A stretch of 64,000 nt of DNA from Aurantiochytrium sp. KH105. Its lineage: Eukaryota > Sar > Bigyra > Thraustochytrida > Thraustochytriidae. The stretch is taken from positions 124,001-188,000 of the forward strand of contig BGKB01000274.1 in the NCBI GenBank assembly GCA_003116975.1, written 5' to 3'. A model generated the notes under the pieces. It was not told the origin of the DNA, did no database searches, and saw only the letters and a list, made by a program, of their open reading frames with translations. Position numbers and translations under genes: made by a program. Positions 37,722 through 49,300 of the stretch are shown piece by piece (position 1 is the first letter of the stretch; each line of letters begins with the position of its first letter).

Positions 37722-38411
37722 GACTTCCCAGACCAAAAGGCTAGGTAGGTGGTATACATACGCCAAGGCTTGGAGATAAATCAGCACATCGCGAGCCTGA
37801 AATTATGCGCGAAGGGTGGGCCAGAAGATTATGGTCAGCTGCCTGCAACGGTGTGCCGGAGGCGATTGAAAGTAACGTAAACATAATATAGTTCGTTTGC
37901 AGAATTTTTGAGGTTTCTCCGCTCTGAGCATGAGTTTGTTCCCCGCCACCAGAATTTTATCAAGAAACGCGGTATCATTTGATGGAGGAGGTTCTCAGAT
38001 GAAGCTCCAGGTCGGCTTGGGTTCATTCGACGTCTCGTTGATTGACAAAGTCATACAGAACGCTGCGCGCAACCCTTTTATTCCTGTCGAAGCAAAAGGG
38101 ACGTTCTTTGGCTCCTTTATCTTTCATGGCTTCAATTGCTCCGAAGTAGGTTTTACTTACTGGGTGACCAACACGAAAGTGACGAATGACATCACCATCA
38201 CTTTCGTCTTTGGGATGAAGCAGAAGCCTCCAAAGCGTGGGGGATTTCAAGGTTTCTGAATCCAGTTCATCGCGGGATTCCGGCAAACTATCATAAAATG
38301 ACATTTTCGATATTCTCTAACTCTGCTCCACCTCAATCCTTGTTGCCACCCTCATCCTCCTGTGCCCCTGCTGAAAAAACAAATTGTTGCAACACATCTA
38401 CTTTTATAAGT
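37722..38411. other. AT-richer intergenic region with a doubtful 109-codon frame
   Basis: Convergent 3' flanks of the canopy-like and ORC3 genes. A 109-codon ATG frame (37930-38259, plus; starts MSLFPATRILSRNAV) and a 93-codon frame on the opposite strand overlap. The plus frame ends in PPKRGGFQGF and has no known domain. Base composition is lower in GC than in neighbouring coding sequence, which argues against a real gene. Confidence 0.35.
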
Positions 38412-40829
38412 TTAGTCGAAAACGAGCTTGACCACATTGGCAGCATTCCGAGCCGAAGGCTTACACACACCCAAGAGGCGTAACTCCGTGCTGGCCTGCA
38501 TGAAGCGCGCGCGCTGGATCGCCTCGTCGCTCGCGTCCTGGGCAGCACAAAATTCCTCATACCATTCAAGCATGCTGAGCTGTTTCCTCCGACCATGACC
38601 TCGAAGAATCTGAAAAGCAACGCTCGTGTCATGCGTCGCGCGCGGATCCGACAGGCCTGAAAGAACCACGTCGCGGTGTGAGGGTGCAAGAAGCTTGTTG
38701 AGCGCCTTTGCACTTTGCAAGGAAAAGATCTCGTCCAGAGGCCGCAGGCCATTGCAGACGACACGCTCGACCGTCTTTTCCCAGCGCTGCAACAGAAATT
38801 TTCGAGCCTCGCTACGTTGACCCACGCGATCTTCAGAACTCATGCCAGCCTGCAAAAGCTCCATGCGCTTGTTCTTCTTCATTGCCGCTGCACGAAGTGC
38901 GTCTCCACGCAAACCGCCCACGCTTGGGGATGAAGCAGCCTTGGACGAAGATGAAATCGCCCCTACTGCCGCGGATGCAATCGCAGTCCCGGCACGTCCA
39001 CTGGATTCCGCTGCCTCGGCGACTTCTTGATCTGCCTTGCGCAACCTTGTGAATTCGGCGACGTCGTCTGCGTCCCCCCATGAAGAAAAGAGATTCTGCA
39101 GCGTGTCCAACGAACACTTTTCCATCCGCGTACGCAAGTCACGACATGTTCCTTTCGGATCACTAAGAAGCTCGATATATGCAGCACGCATACTGCCGTG
39201 GAAACCCGCACACAAATTTGGCTGAAGGATGCGATTTGCTTCGAAGAGTCGTTTAAAGGCGTCGGGCTGATCCTTGCGATTGGTCTCTTGGTTCGCGACA
39301 AGATCCATGACGAGCTTAAATTTCTGATCCTCGCCCTTTCCTTTTACCTTTTGCGCCTCCTGCGCCATGCTCGGCAAAGAAAGGAGGTATTCGCAATCAT
39401 CGGGTGTCAGCATCGACACAGTTTCGCCCTCTCGCCGGCAGCTTAGGTACGCACAGCGGGTTTTCAGAAAGTGCACAATGGTGAGCACCTTGAGCGAGCG
39501 CAAGAATGAGCGAAAAGAATATTCCTCCTGCAAAAAGACCTGGGATAGGCGGTCGAGCACCCGAGGTCCGAGGCGAAGAGGCACCCGGGAGCTCATCAGA
39601 ATGTCGTCTGTGATCTTATCGAGAAGCGCGCGCCCTTGTTCAATCTTAAACCGCATGATTTGCATGCGCGCTGTCTCGGCGCGGGAAAGCAGCCCGTGAA
39701 CACCTTGGAAACTGGAGCTTCGGAGTCCAAGAACCACGCCAAAGCGAAAAGGCCGGCGCATGGGGTCTTCGTGATAAGTCAAGAGAATGCGAATGATGCT
39801 GCGCAACACGGCTACATCAATGTTTTCAGCATCATCAAGGACCACCAAAGTGACTGGCGATTGTCCTGCACCCTGTACTTCAAGCGCGGATTCGAGCTCG
39901 AGAAAAGTCTTGAGTCGGCGTTTGCGTTTGGCGGTAGCCCCGCGACGGAGCTGCTGGTGACGCGCGCTTTTCTCGAGACGCTGCACCAAGGTAGAATTTC
40001 GCACACGTTTGCCCGAACCGGTTCGCGAGACGCCAGCTGGCGCAAGTCTTGTAGCTTCGCTGTCTAGGGTTTCGTCCAATGCACCGGAGGTCCTTTCTTC
40101 GACGCCCTCGGCGAGTTTGCGTACAATGGCCTCGATTCCGGTCTGCACGGTCGCGCAATCATCAGGGCCCACGAGAGCAAGGCGAGGTGACACGTTTTCG
40201 CGAAGGCTTGCGCACAATTTGGCGCAGGTAATTTGATGATCGCCCACGTCTAAGCCCGTTGAAAGAGCAGCCATGCGCATGTAGTCTGCTTGCGCCGCAT
40301 CTTGAAGAAACTCGCTAATACCAGCAAAGGCTTCGCGCATCGTGGATTCGATCACCTCGTTGATCGCCTTTTCGGTGCGAGCCCAGCAGCGTTCGTAGGC
40401 CTCGAGATTCATGTTTGTGACGCGCTGTCTGAACCAAGTCGCTGCTGCCTTGCCTGCGTCTTCTCCCGTTTGCACAGCTGCACGCAGCGCCTCGCCGTTA
40501 AGGTCCTGAAGAGCGTCTTCGCGCGGGGACCCCTTGAGCTTCTTTTTGGATCTTGCGCGGGACTCAGGCGAGACGCTTTCTGCCCTGCGTCTCCGGCCGC
40601 GTTTCTGTCGTCCGTTGTTTTCTGCCTCAGTGATTGCAGCCTCGTCCTCGCTGTCGTCCTTGTCCTTGTCCTTGTCATCGTCCTGGTCCTCGGCGCCCTC
40701 GCCCCCCAGGAGTCTTTCTGCGGCGCGGTCTGCGTCGACGTCAAAGATGGCCTGTGCGTCTGCGTCAAAACCCTGCGGCATGAAGAGACAGCCGTCCGCA
40801 GCGGCCGTGGTCGTCATGCTCTCCGTCAT
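38412..40829 (-). CDS. ORC3: Origin recognition complex subunit 3
   Basis: 805 residues from ATG 40829 (MTESMTTT); the frame continues upstream only with non-ATG codons. ORC3 is part of the six-subunit complex that marks replication origins in the nucleus. Matching features are the early CLFMPQGF segment, the ASLRENVSPRLALVGPDDC block (inactive AAA+-like core), and VTLVVLDDAENIDVAVL. Then comes FRFGVVLGL, followed by LGPRVLDRLSQVFLQEEYSF and SLKVLTIVHFLKTRCAYLSC, the typical ORC3 region in which a conserved helix ends in an HFxxxPLSxL-like motif. The C-terminus (about 690-805) fits the winged-helix end (AFQILRGHGRRKQLSMLEWY, then RFMQASTELRLLG). The first 120 residues carry an Asp/Lys/Glu-rich stretch and a basic KKKLK patch, a likely nuclear localisation signal. 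No Walker A motif, as expected for ORC3. Confidence 0.87.
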   Translation of the reverse strand: MTESMTTTAAADGCLFMPQGFDADAQAIFDVDADRAAERLLGGEGAEDQDDDKDKDKDDSEDEAAITEAENNGRQKRGRRRRAESVSPESRARSKKKLKGSPREDALQDLNGEALRAAVQTGEDAGKAAATWFRQRVTNMNLEAYERCWARTEKAINEVIESTMREAFAGISEFLQDAAQADYMRMAALSTGLDVGDHQITCAKLCASLRENVSPRLALVGPDDCATVQTGIEAIVRKLAEGVEERTSGALDETLDSEATRLAPAGVSRTGSGKRVRNSTLVQRLEKSARHQQLRRGATAKRKRRLKTFLELESALEVQGAGQSPVTLVVLDDAENIDVAVLRSIIRILLTYHEDPMRRPFRFGVVLGLRSSSFQGVHGLLSRAETARMQIMRFKIEQGRALLDKITDDILMSSRVPLRLGPRVLDRLSQVFLQEEYSFRSFLRSLKVLTIVHFLKTRCAYLSCRREGETVSMLTPDDCEYLLSLPSMAQEAQKVKGKGEDQKFKLVMDLVANQETNRKDQPDAFKRLFEANRILQPNLCAGFHGSMRAAYIELLSDPKGTCRDLRTRMEKCSLDTLQNLFSSWGDADDVAEFTRLRKADQEVAEAAESSGRAGTAIASAAVGAISSSSKAASSPSVGGLRGDALRAAAMKKNKRMELLQAGMSSEDRVGQRSEARKFLLQRWEKTVERVVCNGLRPLDEIFSLQSAKALNKLLAPSHRDVVLSGLSDPRATHDTSVAFQILRGHGRRKQLSMLEWYEEFCAAQDASDEAIQRARFMQASTELRLLGVCKPSARNAANVVKLVFD

Positions 40830-41120
40830 CGTCCTTGCTGGCCGGCTGGGTGGCTTCTCGCGCACGTGTTGTTTTCTTCTGGGTTTGCCACCTCGGCATC
40901 TAACGACCACTAGGCACTCAAAATTACGAATCTTGGGCACTCAAATTTTCAGACTCCTGCGCGGGGTTTGCGGCTATGGAAGAGGAGGACTTTGAAGCAA
41001 TCACAGCTAGCGCAGGGCCAAGTTCACTCTTGAAAATTACTTTCAACTTCAAAGGACGCAACGAGAGCATTTGGTTGATCATTTTCGTAAGATAAAGTAA
41101 AGGAAAGGAAAGGACAAAGC

Positions 41121-43013
41121 TTACATAGCGGAGTCTGTGGACACTTCCGCGGTGGAGGCACAGACGAGATCCGCAAGCTGCGGTAGAGTCACCTCCGAGC
41201 GGCCCGGAATAAAATGGCAGTTGACACGGAGACGAAAGTGCTCTGGTACATTATCGACCATGTTGAAATTGAAGATGGGAGCCAAGCTTGTGGCAGCAGC
41301 AATGAAAGCAAGATTGGTGATCTGCACGGCAAAGGAAGTCCCGACAAATACAAAGGCGTCAGCGCTACTAAACCACTGTTTTGCTTTGTCAAACTGATAC
41401 GATTCGTGATCCGTATAGTCCTCGTCAAAGAGAAGACAATTGGGGCACAAAATCTCGGAGCATTCAGGACACCTCGGCAAATCCGCCAGTGCACGAATGC
41501 GGGGCCGCCCGCCATCGTCGGGACGATGAACCTTGTCGCCAAGCTTGGCATGCCATACCCTTTCCAGCGAGTACGGGCACCGGTCCGAGTAGCACTTGAA
41601 CCCGCCAGAATAGCCATGAATTTCGATGAGCTGATCATCCGCGATACTTCCATTCGAGTGTCTGTGAAGGCGGTCAATGTTCTGCGTAATGAGATGTGCA
41701 GAGTCCGGATAATTGGCACAAATGCGCGCCAGTGCAACATGTCCCAAATTCGGAAAGTACGACGCAGCTTTTCCCTCATCAAAATGTCGCAGCCAAAAGG
41801 TGTTGTACCACGCAAGCGGGTCTTCCTCAAACTTTTCACGCGTGCCCCATGTATACACGCTTTCCTCCCATACAGCGTCGTGTTGGCCGCGAAAAGGAGG
41901 AATGCCACTGGCAACGGAAAGTCCGGCGCCTGTCACGAAAACGACACGTTTGCCTTCGAGAATCATGCTCGCCAATTTGGAAATGGGCGGCTCAGCAGGA
42001 TCCACCGCAGCACCGTGAGATCCGCGCTTCGGTCGCGCACGGGAAAACTCTGATACCTCTTTGGGTTTCTTCCATTTCGCGCGCAGCCTGCGGGTCGCTT
42101 CACGCTTCTTGGCTTTGATGCTTTCGCGTCTCGCTTCCTCTGCTGTCGTCTCGTCATCTGTCATGTTCGACTCGTCCGCCTTTGCTGATTCTTTCGCGTG
42201 CTCCTCGTTTACATCTTCGTTTTCTTGCTTGCCTACACCCGAATCGTCGAGGGGCATGTTTGTAGTTTGGGCATTTGTCGTGGTTGCTGCTGCAATAATG
42301 CTTTCAGGAGCACCTGCAGATGAATTGCCCATGAAACCTTCTGGCGCGGCAATTGGAGCGACCGGATTGAGAGGATTTGCTAGGTTTGCTTCAATGTTTG
42401 CCCTCAGCGCAAGATTGGTCAGGAAAGCGTCTTTTGCTAATCCGTTGTCGGAAGTCGGCTCAGAGTGAGCAGAAGCAAAAGGCTTTTCACCATGTTGCAG
42501 ACCATTTGTACCAGAGATCCCGAGCAATGCTTTATGCGACTCTTGGTCAGCAGCAGGCTCGGCAATGTGAGAGGTTTCGAGGACACTATTTTTCGCGACG
42601 TCCGACCCGGCTTGCGACTTCGCCGACGATGACGGAAGCTGCTGCATCGGAGCTGGAGGTGGTGACGGCGTCGCCGCGTCTTGCACGCCTGACATCGGTA
42701 CAGGCGCGGCGTCACGCATTGCTGCCTCGCCCGCTGCTTCGGAGGTCCCTCCTTCAGCGACAGGCTGGGGTTTAGCGATATCACTCTTGCTTTTGTCGTC
42801 GTCCTGATCGACACCGCCACCGCTGCCGTTGCCGCTGCGCATCCCAGCAAAGTCGCGGGGCTTGATAAGCGCAGGTGTACTGTGCGGACGCTCTGCCGCG
42901 CTCTCGTCTGCTGCTCGCCCCGCGAGGCTCCCGTCGACGTCCTGCTGGCGTGGCGCGCTCTCGGCGCTGCTCTTGACCGCGGTGGTCTCGCGGTGCGGCG
43001 GCTTCATCTCCAT
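41121..43013 (-). CDS. Sirtuin (NAD-dependent deacylase) with long N-terminal extension
   Basis: 630 residues from ATG 43013. Residues 1 to about 325 are disordered (Ala/Ser/Asn/Glu-rich), then basic (SIKAKKREATRRLRAKWKK), perhaps a nuclear signal. The Sir2 domain (about 340-612) has GAGLSVASGIPPFRG (NAD binding), TQNIDRLH, the catalytic His in EIHG, a zinc-binding pair of Cys clusters (CYSDRC and CPECSEILCPNC) and GTSFAV. The usual P-x-V-V-x-FGE motif after the zinc ribbon is replaced by CPNCLLFDEDY, and extra cysteines are present, so this is a divergent sirtuin, close to bacterial/protist lineages rather than a clear SIRT1-7 orthologue. It lies 291 bp upstream of, and on the same strand as, ORC3. 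Substrate unknown. Confidence 0.88.
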   Translation of the reverse strand: MEMKPPHRETTAVKSSAESAPRQQDVDGSLAGRAADESAAERPHSTPALIKPRDFAGMRSGNGSGGGVDQDDDKSKSDIAKPQPVAEGGTSEAAGEAAMRDAAPVPMSGVQDAATPSPPPAPMQQLPSSSAKSQAGSDVAKNSVLETSHIAEPAADQESHKALLGISGTNGLQHGEKPFASAHSEPTSDNGLAKDAFLTNLALRANIEANLANPLNPVAPIAAPEGFMGNSSAGAPESIIAAATTTNAQTTNMPLDDSGVGKQENEDVNEEHAKESAKADESNMTDDETTAEEARRESIKAKKREATRRLRAKWKKPKEVSEFSRARPKRGSHGAAVDPAEPPISKLASMILEGKRVVFVTGAGLSVASGIPPFRGQHDAVWEESVYTWGTREKFEEDPLAWYNTFWLRHFDEGKAASYFPNLGHVALARICANYPDSAHLITQNIDRLHRHSNGSIADDQLIEIHGYSGGFKCYSDRCPYSLERVWHAKLGDKVHRPDDGGRPRIRALADLPRCPECSEILCPNCLLFDEDYTDHESYQFDKAKQWFSSADAFVFVGTSFAVQITNLAFIAAATSLAPIFNFNMVDNVPEHFRLRVNCHFIPGRSEVTLPQLADLVCASTAEVSTDSAM

Positions 43014-43378
43014 CGATCCTACGCCGCTCTCTCGCTTCTCCTTCGAGCGTCCGCAGACAGACGAGGGCGCGCCGGTCGGCCGCGAGGCGGCGCGCTGGGA
43101 CGGAGCCGCACTGCGCGCGCACTCGCACTCGCACTCGCGCTCGCGCCCGCGAGATTCAGGTCGCGGTGATGGAGTAGGATGCGGGTCTGACGTTGATGCC
43201 GCGAACCGCGAAATGACGTTGATCGTCGGTTGAGCGAAAACGGCGCGAAACGCAATTTTCGATGGTGTAGTACTTTTGTCGAGCCTAGGCCTGTATACTA
43301 CCTACGCTCTCTGCTTCGCTTCTTGTCCCGTTCTCGTCGTTGTCGAGCTTTTGAAAGAGTAAAGTCAGCTTTGATCTT
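43014..43378. other. Intergenic region between sirtuin start and giant-gene stop
   Basis: Upstream region of the sirtuin gene with a short CGCACT/CGCGCT run near 43113-43145, then AT-richer 3' flank of the giant gene. No gene. Confidence 0.45.
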
Positions 43379-46300
43379 TTACAAAGAAGAAGAAGAAGAA
43401 GAAGAAGAAGAATATGAGGCGACAAAATCGCGGAAACGAACAGTGCCAGTCCCCGATGCGTCGTGCTTGCGGATCCACTGGTAAAGATCTCCGTCGGGAA
43501 CCGAGGCTCGACCCATGTCGTTAAATGCTGCGCGAAGAGTCACGAAGCGTACGCTTCCATCTCGCCCGCCGCCATAGCGACAGAAAGCGCGCCACAAAGC
43601 AGCAAGTTTGATTTCGCCAACCTTGCGGGCAAGCTTACCAGGAATGCGTGCGATCGCTTCCTCGAGAGTGATCACAGTCGGTCCTGCTTGAGAAGAATCG
43701 TCAAGCTGGCCGGGCGGCATCCGAGACGAAGCGGCAAGTTGTCCAACTTGAACTGACTGTAAGTCAGATTTTGTGTTGTCGTCGCCTTCGCCGCCTTTTG
43801 CATCACCACCACCACTAAGACGAGGAGACGTCGTCCTTGAGGCCTCTGAGCTTTGCAGAATGGGAGGCGCGCCCGATTTCGCCCAGGCGATTAGCTTTTG
43901 TGCCTGCCACCAATCAATTGAGGCACTCCTTTGGCCTGTTTGTACAAGAAGCCATGTGGCGACATCCTCCTTTGATGGGAGGCTCTTGCTCTCGCCCACA
44001 AGCGCAAGACACTCCACGAGAAAAGCATAGATGCGCTTGCCACCACTCAGGAGATTCAGGGCATCACTGTACCCAGCAAAGACATCCCGTGTCGAGGAAG
44101 ACACTGACGAGTCATCTTCCTCTCCGATGTGTAAGTCAGCGTGCAAGTTTACTGTGTTCGCGAGTTTGCAGAATTCTGCAAACGAGATCGATGTGGAGGA
44201 CCCAAAACTGAGAGAACGCGCCAGCGTCTCAACTTCGCCATCTAGAAGCGCGCGAACGCCAGACATGGAACTGAGCGCGGCTTGCGTCTGTCGCATCGAC
44301 AGCACCCCTTGCTGATTCGAATCAAATCGCTTGAAGAGTGTGTCCAGCGTCTTGACATCCACCCCGGACGAAGATGCGGCTGGACGCTTCCCCAAGGCGT
44401 GATCGTTTTCACCATTGCATCCAAGCAGGTACGTGGCATAAAACTCGTAAAACCCATGCAAGTCCATGTGAGGCTCGGCTCGCATTGCATTTGCCGCTGC
44501 GCGACGGGTCGCAGCGCTCGCAGAGATGGACTGCAACAGCTTTTGTAGCTCCTGCTTCCCCAGAACAGATTTCGTAAGTTGTTTCCCGGCACGATGGTTC
44601 TTTACTTGTCGCGCGTATTCGCGAAATAACTGTTCGGCGTCGACAATTGCATCTCCCAGCTTGTCGAGACAGTTGGCGGTCTGTGCCGCTGAAGGAAGAC
44701 CACGTTGAGGCGCATCGTTCAGGTGATCGGTAGCCTTACTTGCCTTGGTTTTCCTTCGATCATCTGCCACTAGATCCGATTCCTGTGAGGTCTTTGTTTC
44801 ATTTTCCGCAGGAACCTCTTTAAAGTATGGAGCATGTTCTCCGGGTCTTCGCGCTTCTGGGTGGGGCAGGTTGCCAAAGATTGATACAATGGCATCGTCA
44901 TTCAGGTTTTCTCGCTCGCGAACGAGGAGTTCCTGCAATTGATTTTCGTTCATGGAAGAAATAGCCGTGAGGACTGACCGCGCTTCCTGTGCCTCGCGAA
45001 TCTGCCTTTGCGCGCCCTGCTGCAGCCGCCGCGCCTCGCGGGAGATGACGCCTGCAGCTTTGATGTTGGCCACCAATTCTGCTCGCAGTGAGCTCAGGAT
45101 CGACGCCTTTTGGCAAAGAGCGCAAACGAGGTTCACTGCGTCCATGCGAAGTGGGCAGCTCTCGTTCCACGTGGGGCCGAGAATGTCACGAAGTCGAAGT
45201 TGATGTGCACCAGCAACGAGTCGCGTGCGGTCATTCAAGAGATTTGTCAAAAGCTGTTGCACGAAACCAGATCGTACAAGCTCATCCTGAAGAGACATGC
45301 ATGCCGCGCTTGCCCGCAAAAGAACAGACCAAGCACGACGGGTTACTGCACTTCGTTGTGGCCACTGAAAGAGGAGATCACGATGCTCGTCACCCTTTGC
45401 ATCGTCGGTGCTCTCGCGCAAAAGAACCACATTCGTTTCCACGTATGTGCGATATAATGTAGCAAGGTCTCCACACGAAGCCTCCTTAATTCCCCCCATC
45501 AGCGCTTCCAGTGCCTCGTCTTGTCCGGCGCACTCGCAGAGAAGAAAACTTGCCGCGCTCGTTTGCAGACTGAGAATGTCAGCGGTGAGGCTAGCAAAGT
45601 CGGTAAAGTCTTCCTGCATGATGCGCGCAAACACTGCAAAACAGCCAGATTCGCGCAGGAGAAAGGACGCTTGCCGAATGTTCAATTGCGGATTTTCTGA
45701 CAAGATAACCTGCTGCGCCATGGCCAGTACAACCTTGATGACGGGTATACGCTCTTGCGCGAGCTGGGCGCTGTCAAGAGACGCAGCCCAAAAATCCGAT
45801 ACCCACTGCTGAAAAACTGTCTTAAGAAGGGCCACATAGATTTCGTGGAGACTGCGGTCCGCCACAAAGTCGACCGTGACAGCAACACGGATGCGTCCCA
45901 GTAGTTGGCGCACCTCGTCTACGAGACTCGCCTCTTTGGTATCGTCCAAAAGACGCTCCAGGGCAGCCTCGGCATCATCTGCACCCTCGCCGACGATAGC
46001 ACGTGGCACTTCGATGTTGTAGTCATCACGGGCAAGCTCGACAAGCTCAGTGTGCGCATGGAACTGAGTGAGAAGGGCCCGATTTCCGTACACGGCAATA
46101 GTTGAACAAATCTCCGCAGCACTCTTACTGCGCGATTTTCGAAGCACGTGAAAGAGGGCAGGGAAAACGTCGCAAGCTTGCCATGCCGCGGTCATTGCCT
46201 CTCCCCCGCGAACTTGCAACTGCAAAATGTCCAGCGCAGACTCACGAAGGCTTGCTGTATCGCTCAAAACACGCTGTACAAGCATAGAGACGCACGATGC

Positions 46301-49300
46301 AGATGAAAAGACGAGGCCCATCTTGTCTTGCGCTCGGCGAAGCAAGAGCTCTTCTCGTGGACTCTGGGAAAATGTGTCAGAGTGCGCCAGGTCCGAGAGT
46401 CCATCCATGATTGCCTTGGCGCTATCGAGAGCCAGCTGGGTGAGTTCGAGATCCGCATCGCCGATAAGGACAACCGCGCGTGAAGCTAAGTCCATGTCGA
46501 GACACAGGCGCGCATGTTCCGCGATCGGCGACCGTAGAAGCGAGAGCACCTGCCTTCCCGCAACAAAACGAGACCTGGACTTGCGCCGCACAGACGCAAG
46601 CTGTGAAAGGCTGTGCCCAAGACTTAGAACTTCGCGGAGGTAGACGATACTGCGTTTGGACTCGGGAACTTCAGAGTGATCAGCGAGTTCGCTGTCAGCA
46701 TTGACCTTGGCATTCTTTGTCCCAATATATTCCCTTACTGCTGGAAGCCTTGGATTACCGCCTCCCTCGTCTGTGATAATCTGACGGAGCAGAGGAGCGA
46801 CGAACATTTCAAGCTCTGGCGTCCAGTGAACGGTTCCCTGACAATGGGCTGCCGCAGGGTACTGTTCCGCCATTTTAGAGTCATCTTCGAGACCATCCTC
46901 CCGACCAAAGTACAAGCATAGGATCGCTCGAAGATAAGGACCCACATGCTTGGCCATCGGCACATGAGCCGTTGCTGGTCGAGCAAACTCGGATCCGATT
47001 GTCTGAAAACCAAAGATGACCCGCTTCAGCACACGAAGTCGAAGCGGTTCGCTTGGATCGCCTTCCAAAAAACCAAGGTCCGAAATCCCTCGACCGGGAA
47101 CGTCCGCACCTCCCCCACTCGAGAAAAAACGCAGCGTTAACTTGACAACCGATTGCAAGGCCCCCATAGCCACAACCTCATCGCACAGAGATGGAGATGA
47201 TTCCAGCACGCTGTCACCATCGACATTGCCGCTCACGGAACAGCAGCAGCAGTCAACGACGGCTTCCACAGCATCCAAGAGCATGCGTGGATCCATAGCG
47301 CCATCGTGCCACTTTGCGCCGGCATCCTGAGAATGTGTCTGAGCAATAAGGATCTCGAGCGGAACGGCAACGCCCTGCCGCACATTTCTGCAAATACGAT
47401 CGCGTGCTAGCCATCGACGAGCAATCTTTCCCGCCTCTATGAAATCGGACTCGCTGATCAACAGACGCTCTGCTTCCATCAAGTCTTGGGGGAGCGGACG
47501 AGACCCCGGATCTGCTTTGAGGCATTGCATGGCAATGTCGATGACAAACGGCCCCGAGGCCACGAGATCATCGCCTACGTAGCTTCCAGCTTGAATTGCA
47601 CATGCCATCGCCTTGAATTCTGCGAGCTGCTTCATGCTCGCGTCAACCGCACATGCTTCGTTTGCTTGGGCCCCGCCCGTGCGTCGAAGCTGCAATTCTC
47701 CTCGTGGGCCGAGTGTCAATGTACTTGTGGCACTTAGCGATGACTTTGCATTCGGTACACTCAGTTGAAAGAGGCCATAGGGGAACGAGTTTGACTCGCG
47801 CGGAATGACGGAACCAGTAATAAGCTCCATGAGAAGGCACCCAAAACAGTACATGTCATATGCTTTGGAAGGTCGCGCGCCGTCGCGAGTGTCATTCACG
47901 GGATCATAGCCACGCTCTTCCGGAGAGACGACTTCTCCCAGATCCGGTCCGGCCACCATGTCGCCCTCCGTAGCTCCATCGAGGGCAAGCAGACCCGCAG
48001 TTGCTAGACTCGACAGACGGAGAAAACGCCCGCAAGGCGATACCAGAATCTGCCGAGGACGCGGGCCGCGCAGCACAATACCCTTTGCATGAATGATTTT
48101 CAGAATGCGAAGCAGCTGATAGGACCATGAGAGAAGGAGCGGCGCCAATGAAGGATGACCGAGGTATCCATGAGCATCCATACACTCACGGAGTGTTCGC
48201 CAGCCTGGCAAAGCCCCAAATACCATGGTGTAAGAACCGTCGGCTACAGTCTTTCTGCCTTCGTCTTCTACCGGTCGCGCATTGTCGAGAATCGTAGGAG
48301 CCACACCATCTTTCTCGAGTAGCCGGTACATTGCTGCCTCGCGCTCGAGATGTGCTTCATAAGGCTGGCCATCGTATGACTGAATTCTGGCCAGCTTTTG
48401 TTCATCGACAACATGGACCCAAAGATCAAGAGGATTGCCATGACCTTGTTGCCGGGTCCATCCCTTCGCACGATGGACCGTTCGCTGAGGCATGCTCTGT
48501 GCACAAGATGTGTCCTCGCCGTCGAGAGCAAGCCTATACCTCGGAGGCGCTGCACTGTCAAGAGCTGCGAGTGCACGTTCCGATGACCGCAAGAGAAATT
48601 CTGTCGATTCAGTTCCAAGGTTCCACAAAGTCGTGGATGAATTTTCCGGCATGACAGCATCCTCCTGTGCATCATTCCCGTCGCTTTTGGGGGCCTCCAG
48701 CAGATTGCCATGCACACTTGCATTAACGTGACCTACAGCACGCTGCTTGAGATTGGCCATGAGCGCTTTGAGATTCTCGTTGCAGGCGGCAAGTTCCATC
48801 GTGCAGTCTCTTGCAACGACAAGACTTGCAAGGCGTACTAATTTGTGCTGCGGCACGCGCTTTCGCAAATTCTCGCGGCTACCAAGCGCTCGAGTCCGCT
48901 GAACAGCATCTCGCACAGACCAAAATGGATCAATACGACTTGCAAAGAGCACAAAGTTCGCCTCCGAGAAACCAAAATTGGGCTCCCCTGGTGCATCGGA
49001 AGGAAGACCCCGACAAACCTCGAGAACTTGATCAGGGGAGCATGTATCACGGTCTAAAAAGTGCACCTGCTGCAAAACGTCAAAGGCCTCTTCCGGCGCC
49101 AGGACTTCGCTGTGTAGCCGAACCACGCACTCCAGCAATGTGACGAGCTCGATCGTCTGTCGCTTCCCATCGCGAGTTATTGCCGCTCGGAAGCGCGCGA
49201 AACTGCCGCCGAGGCCCAAGTCTAGGCCGAGATTGTTGGCCTCGTCGCCCGAGGCAAAAGAGTACTCAACAGCGTCGATCAGGCTTGACGTTGAGCAAGA

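Noticed and set aside
37930-38259. 109-codon ATG frame as a confident gene
   Set aside because: Composition unlike neighbouring genes, an overlapping frame on the opposite strand, and no homology; mentioned only as doubtful.
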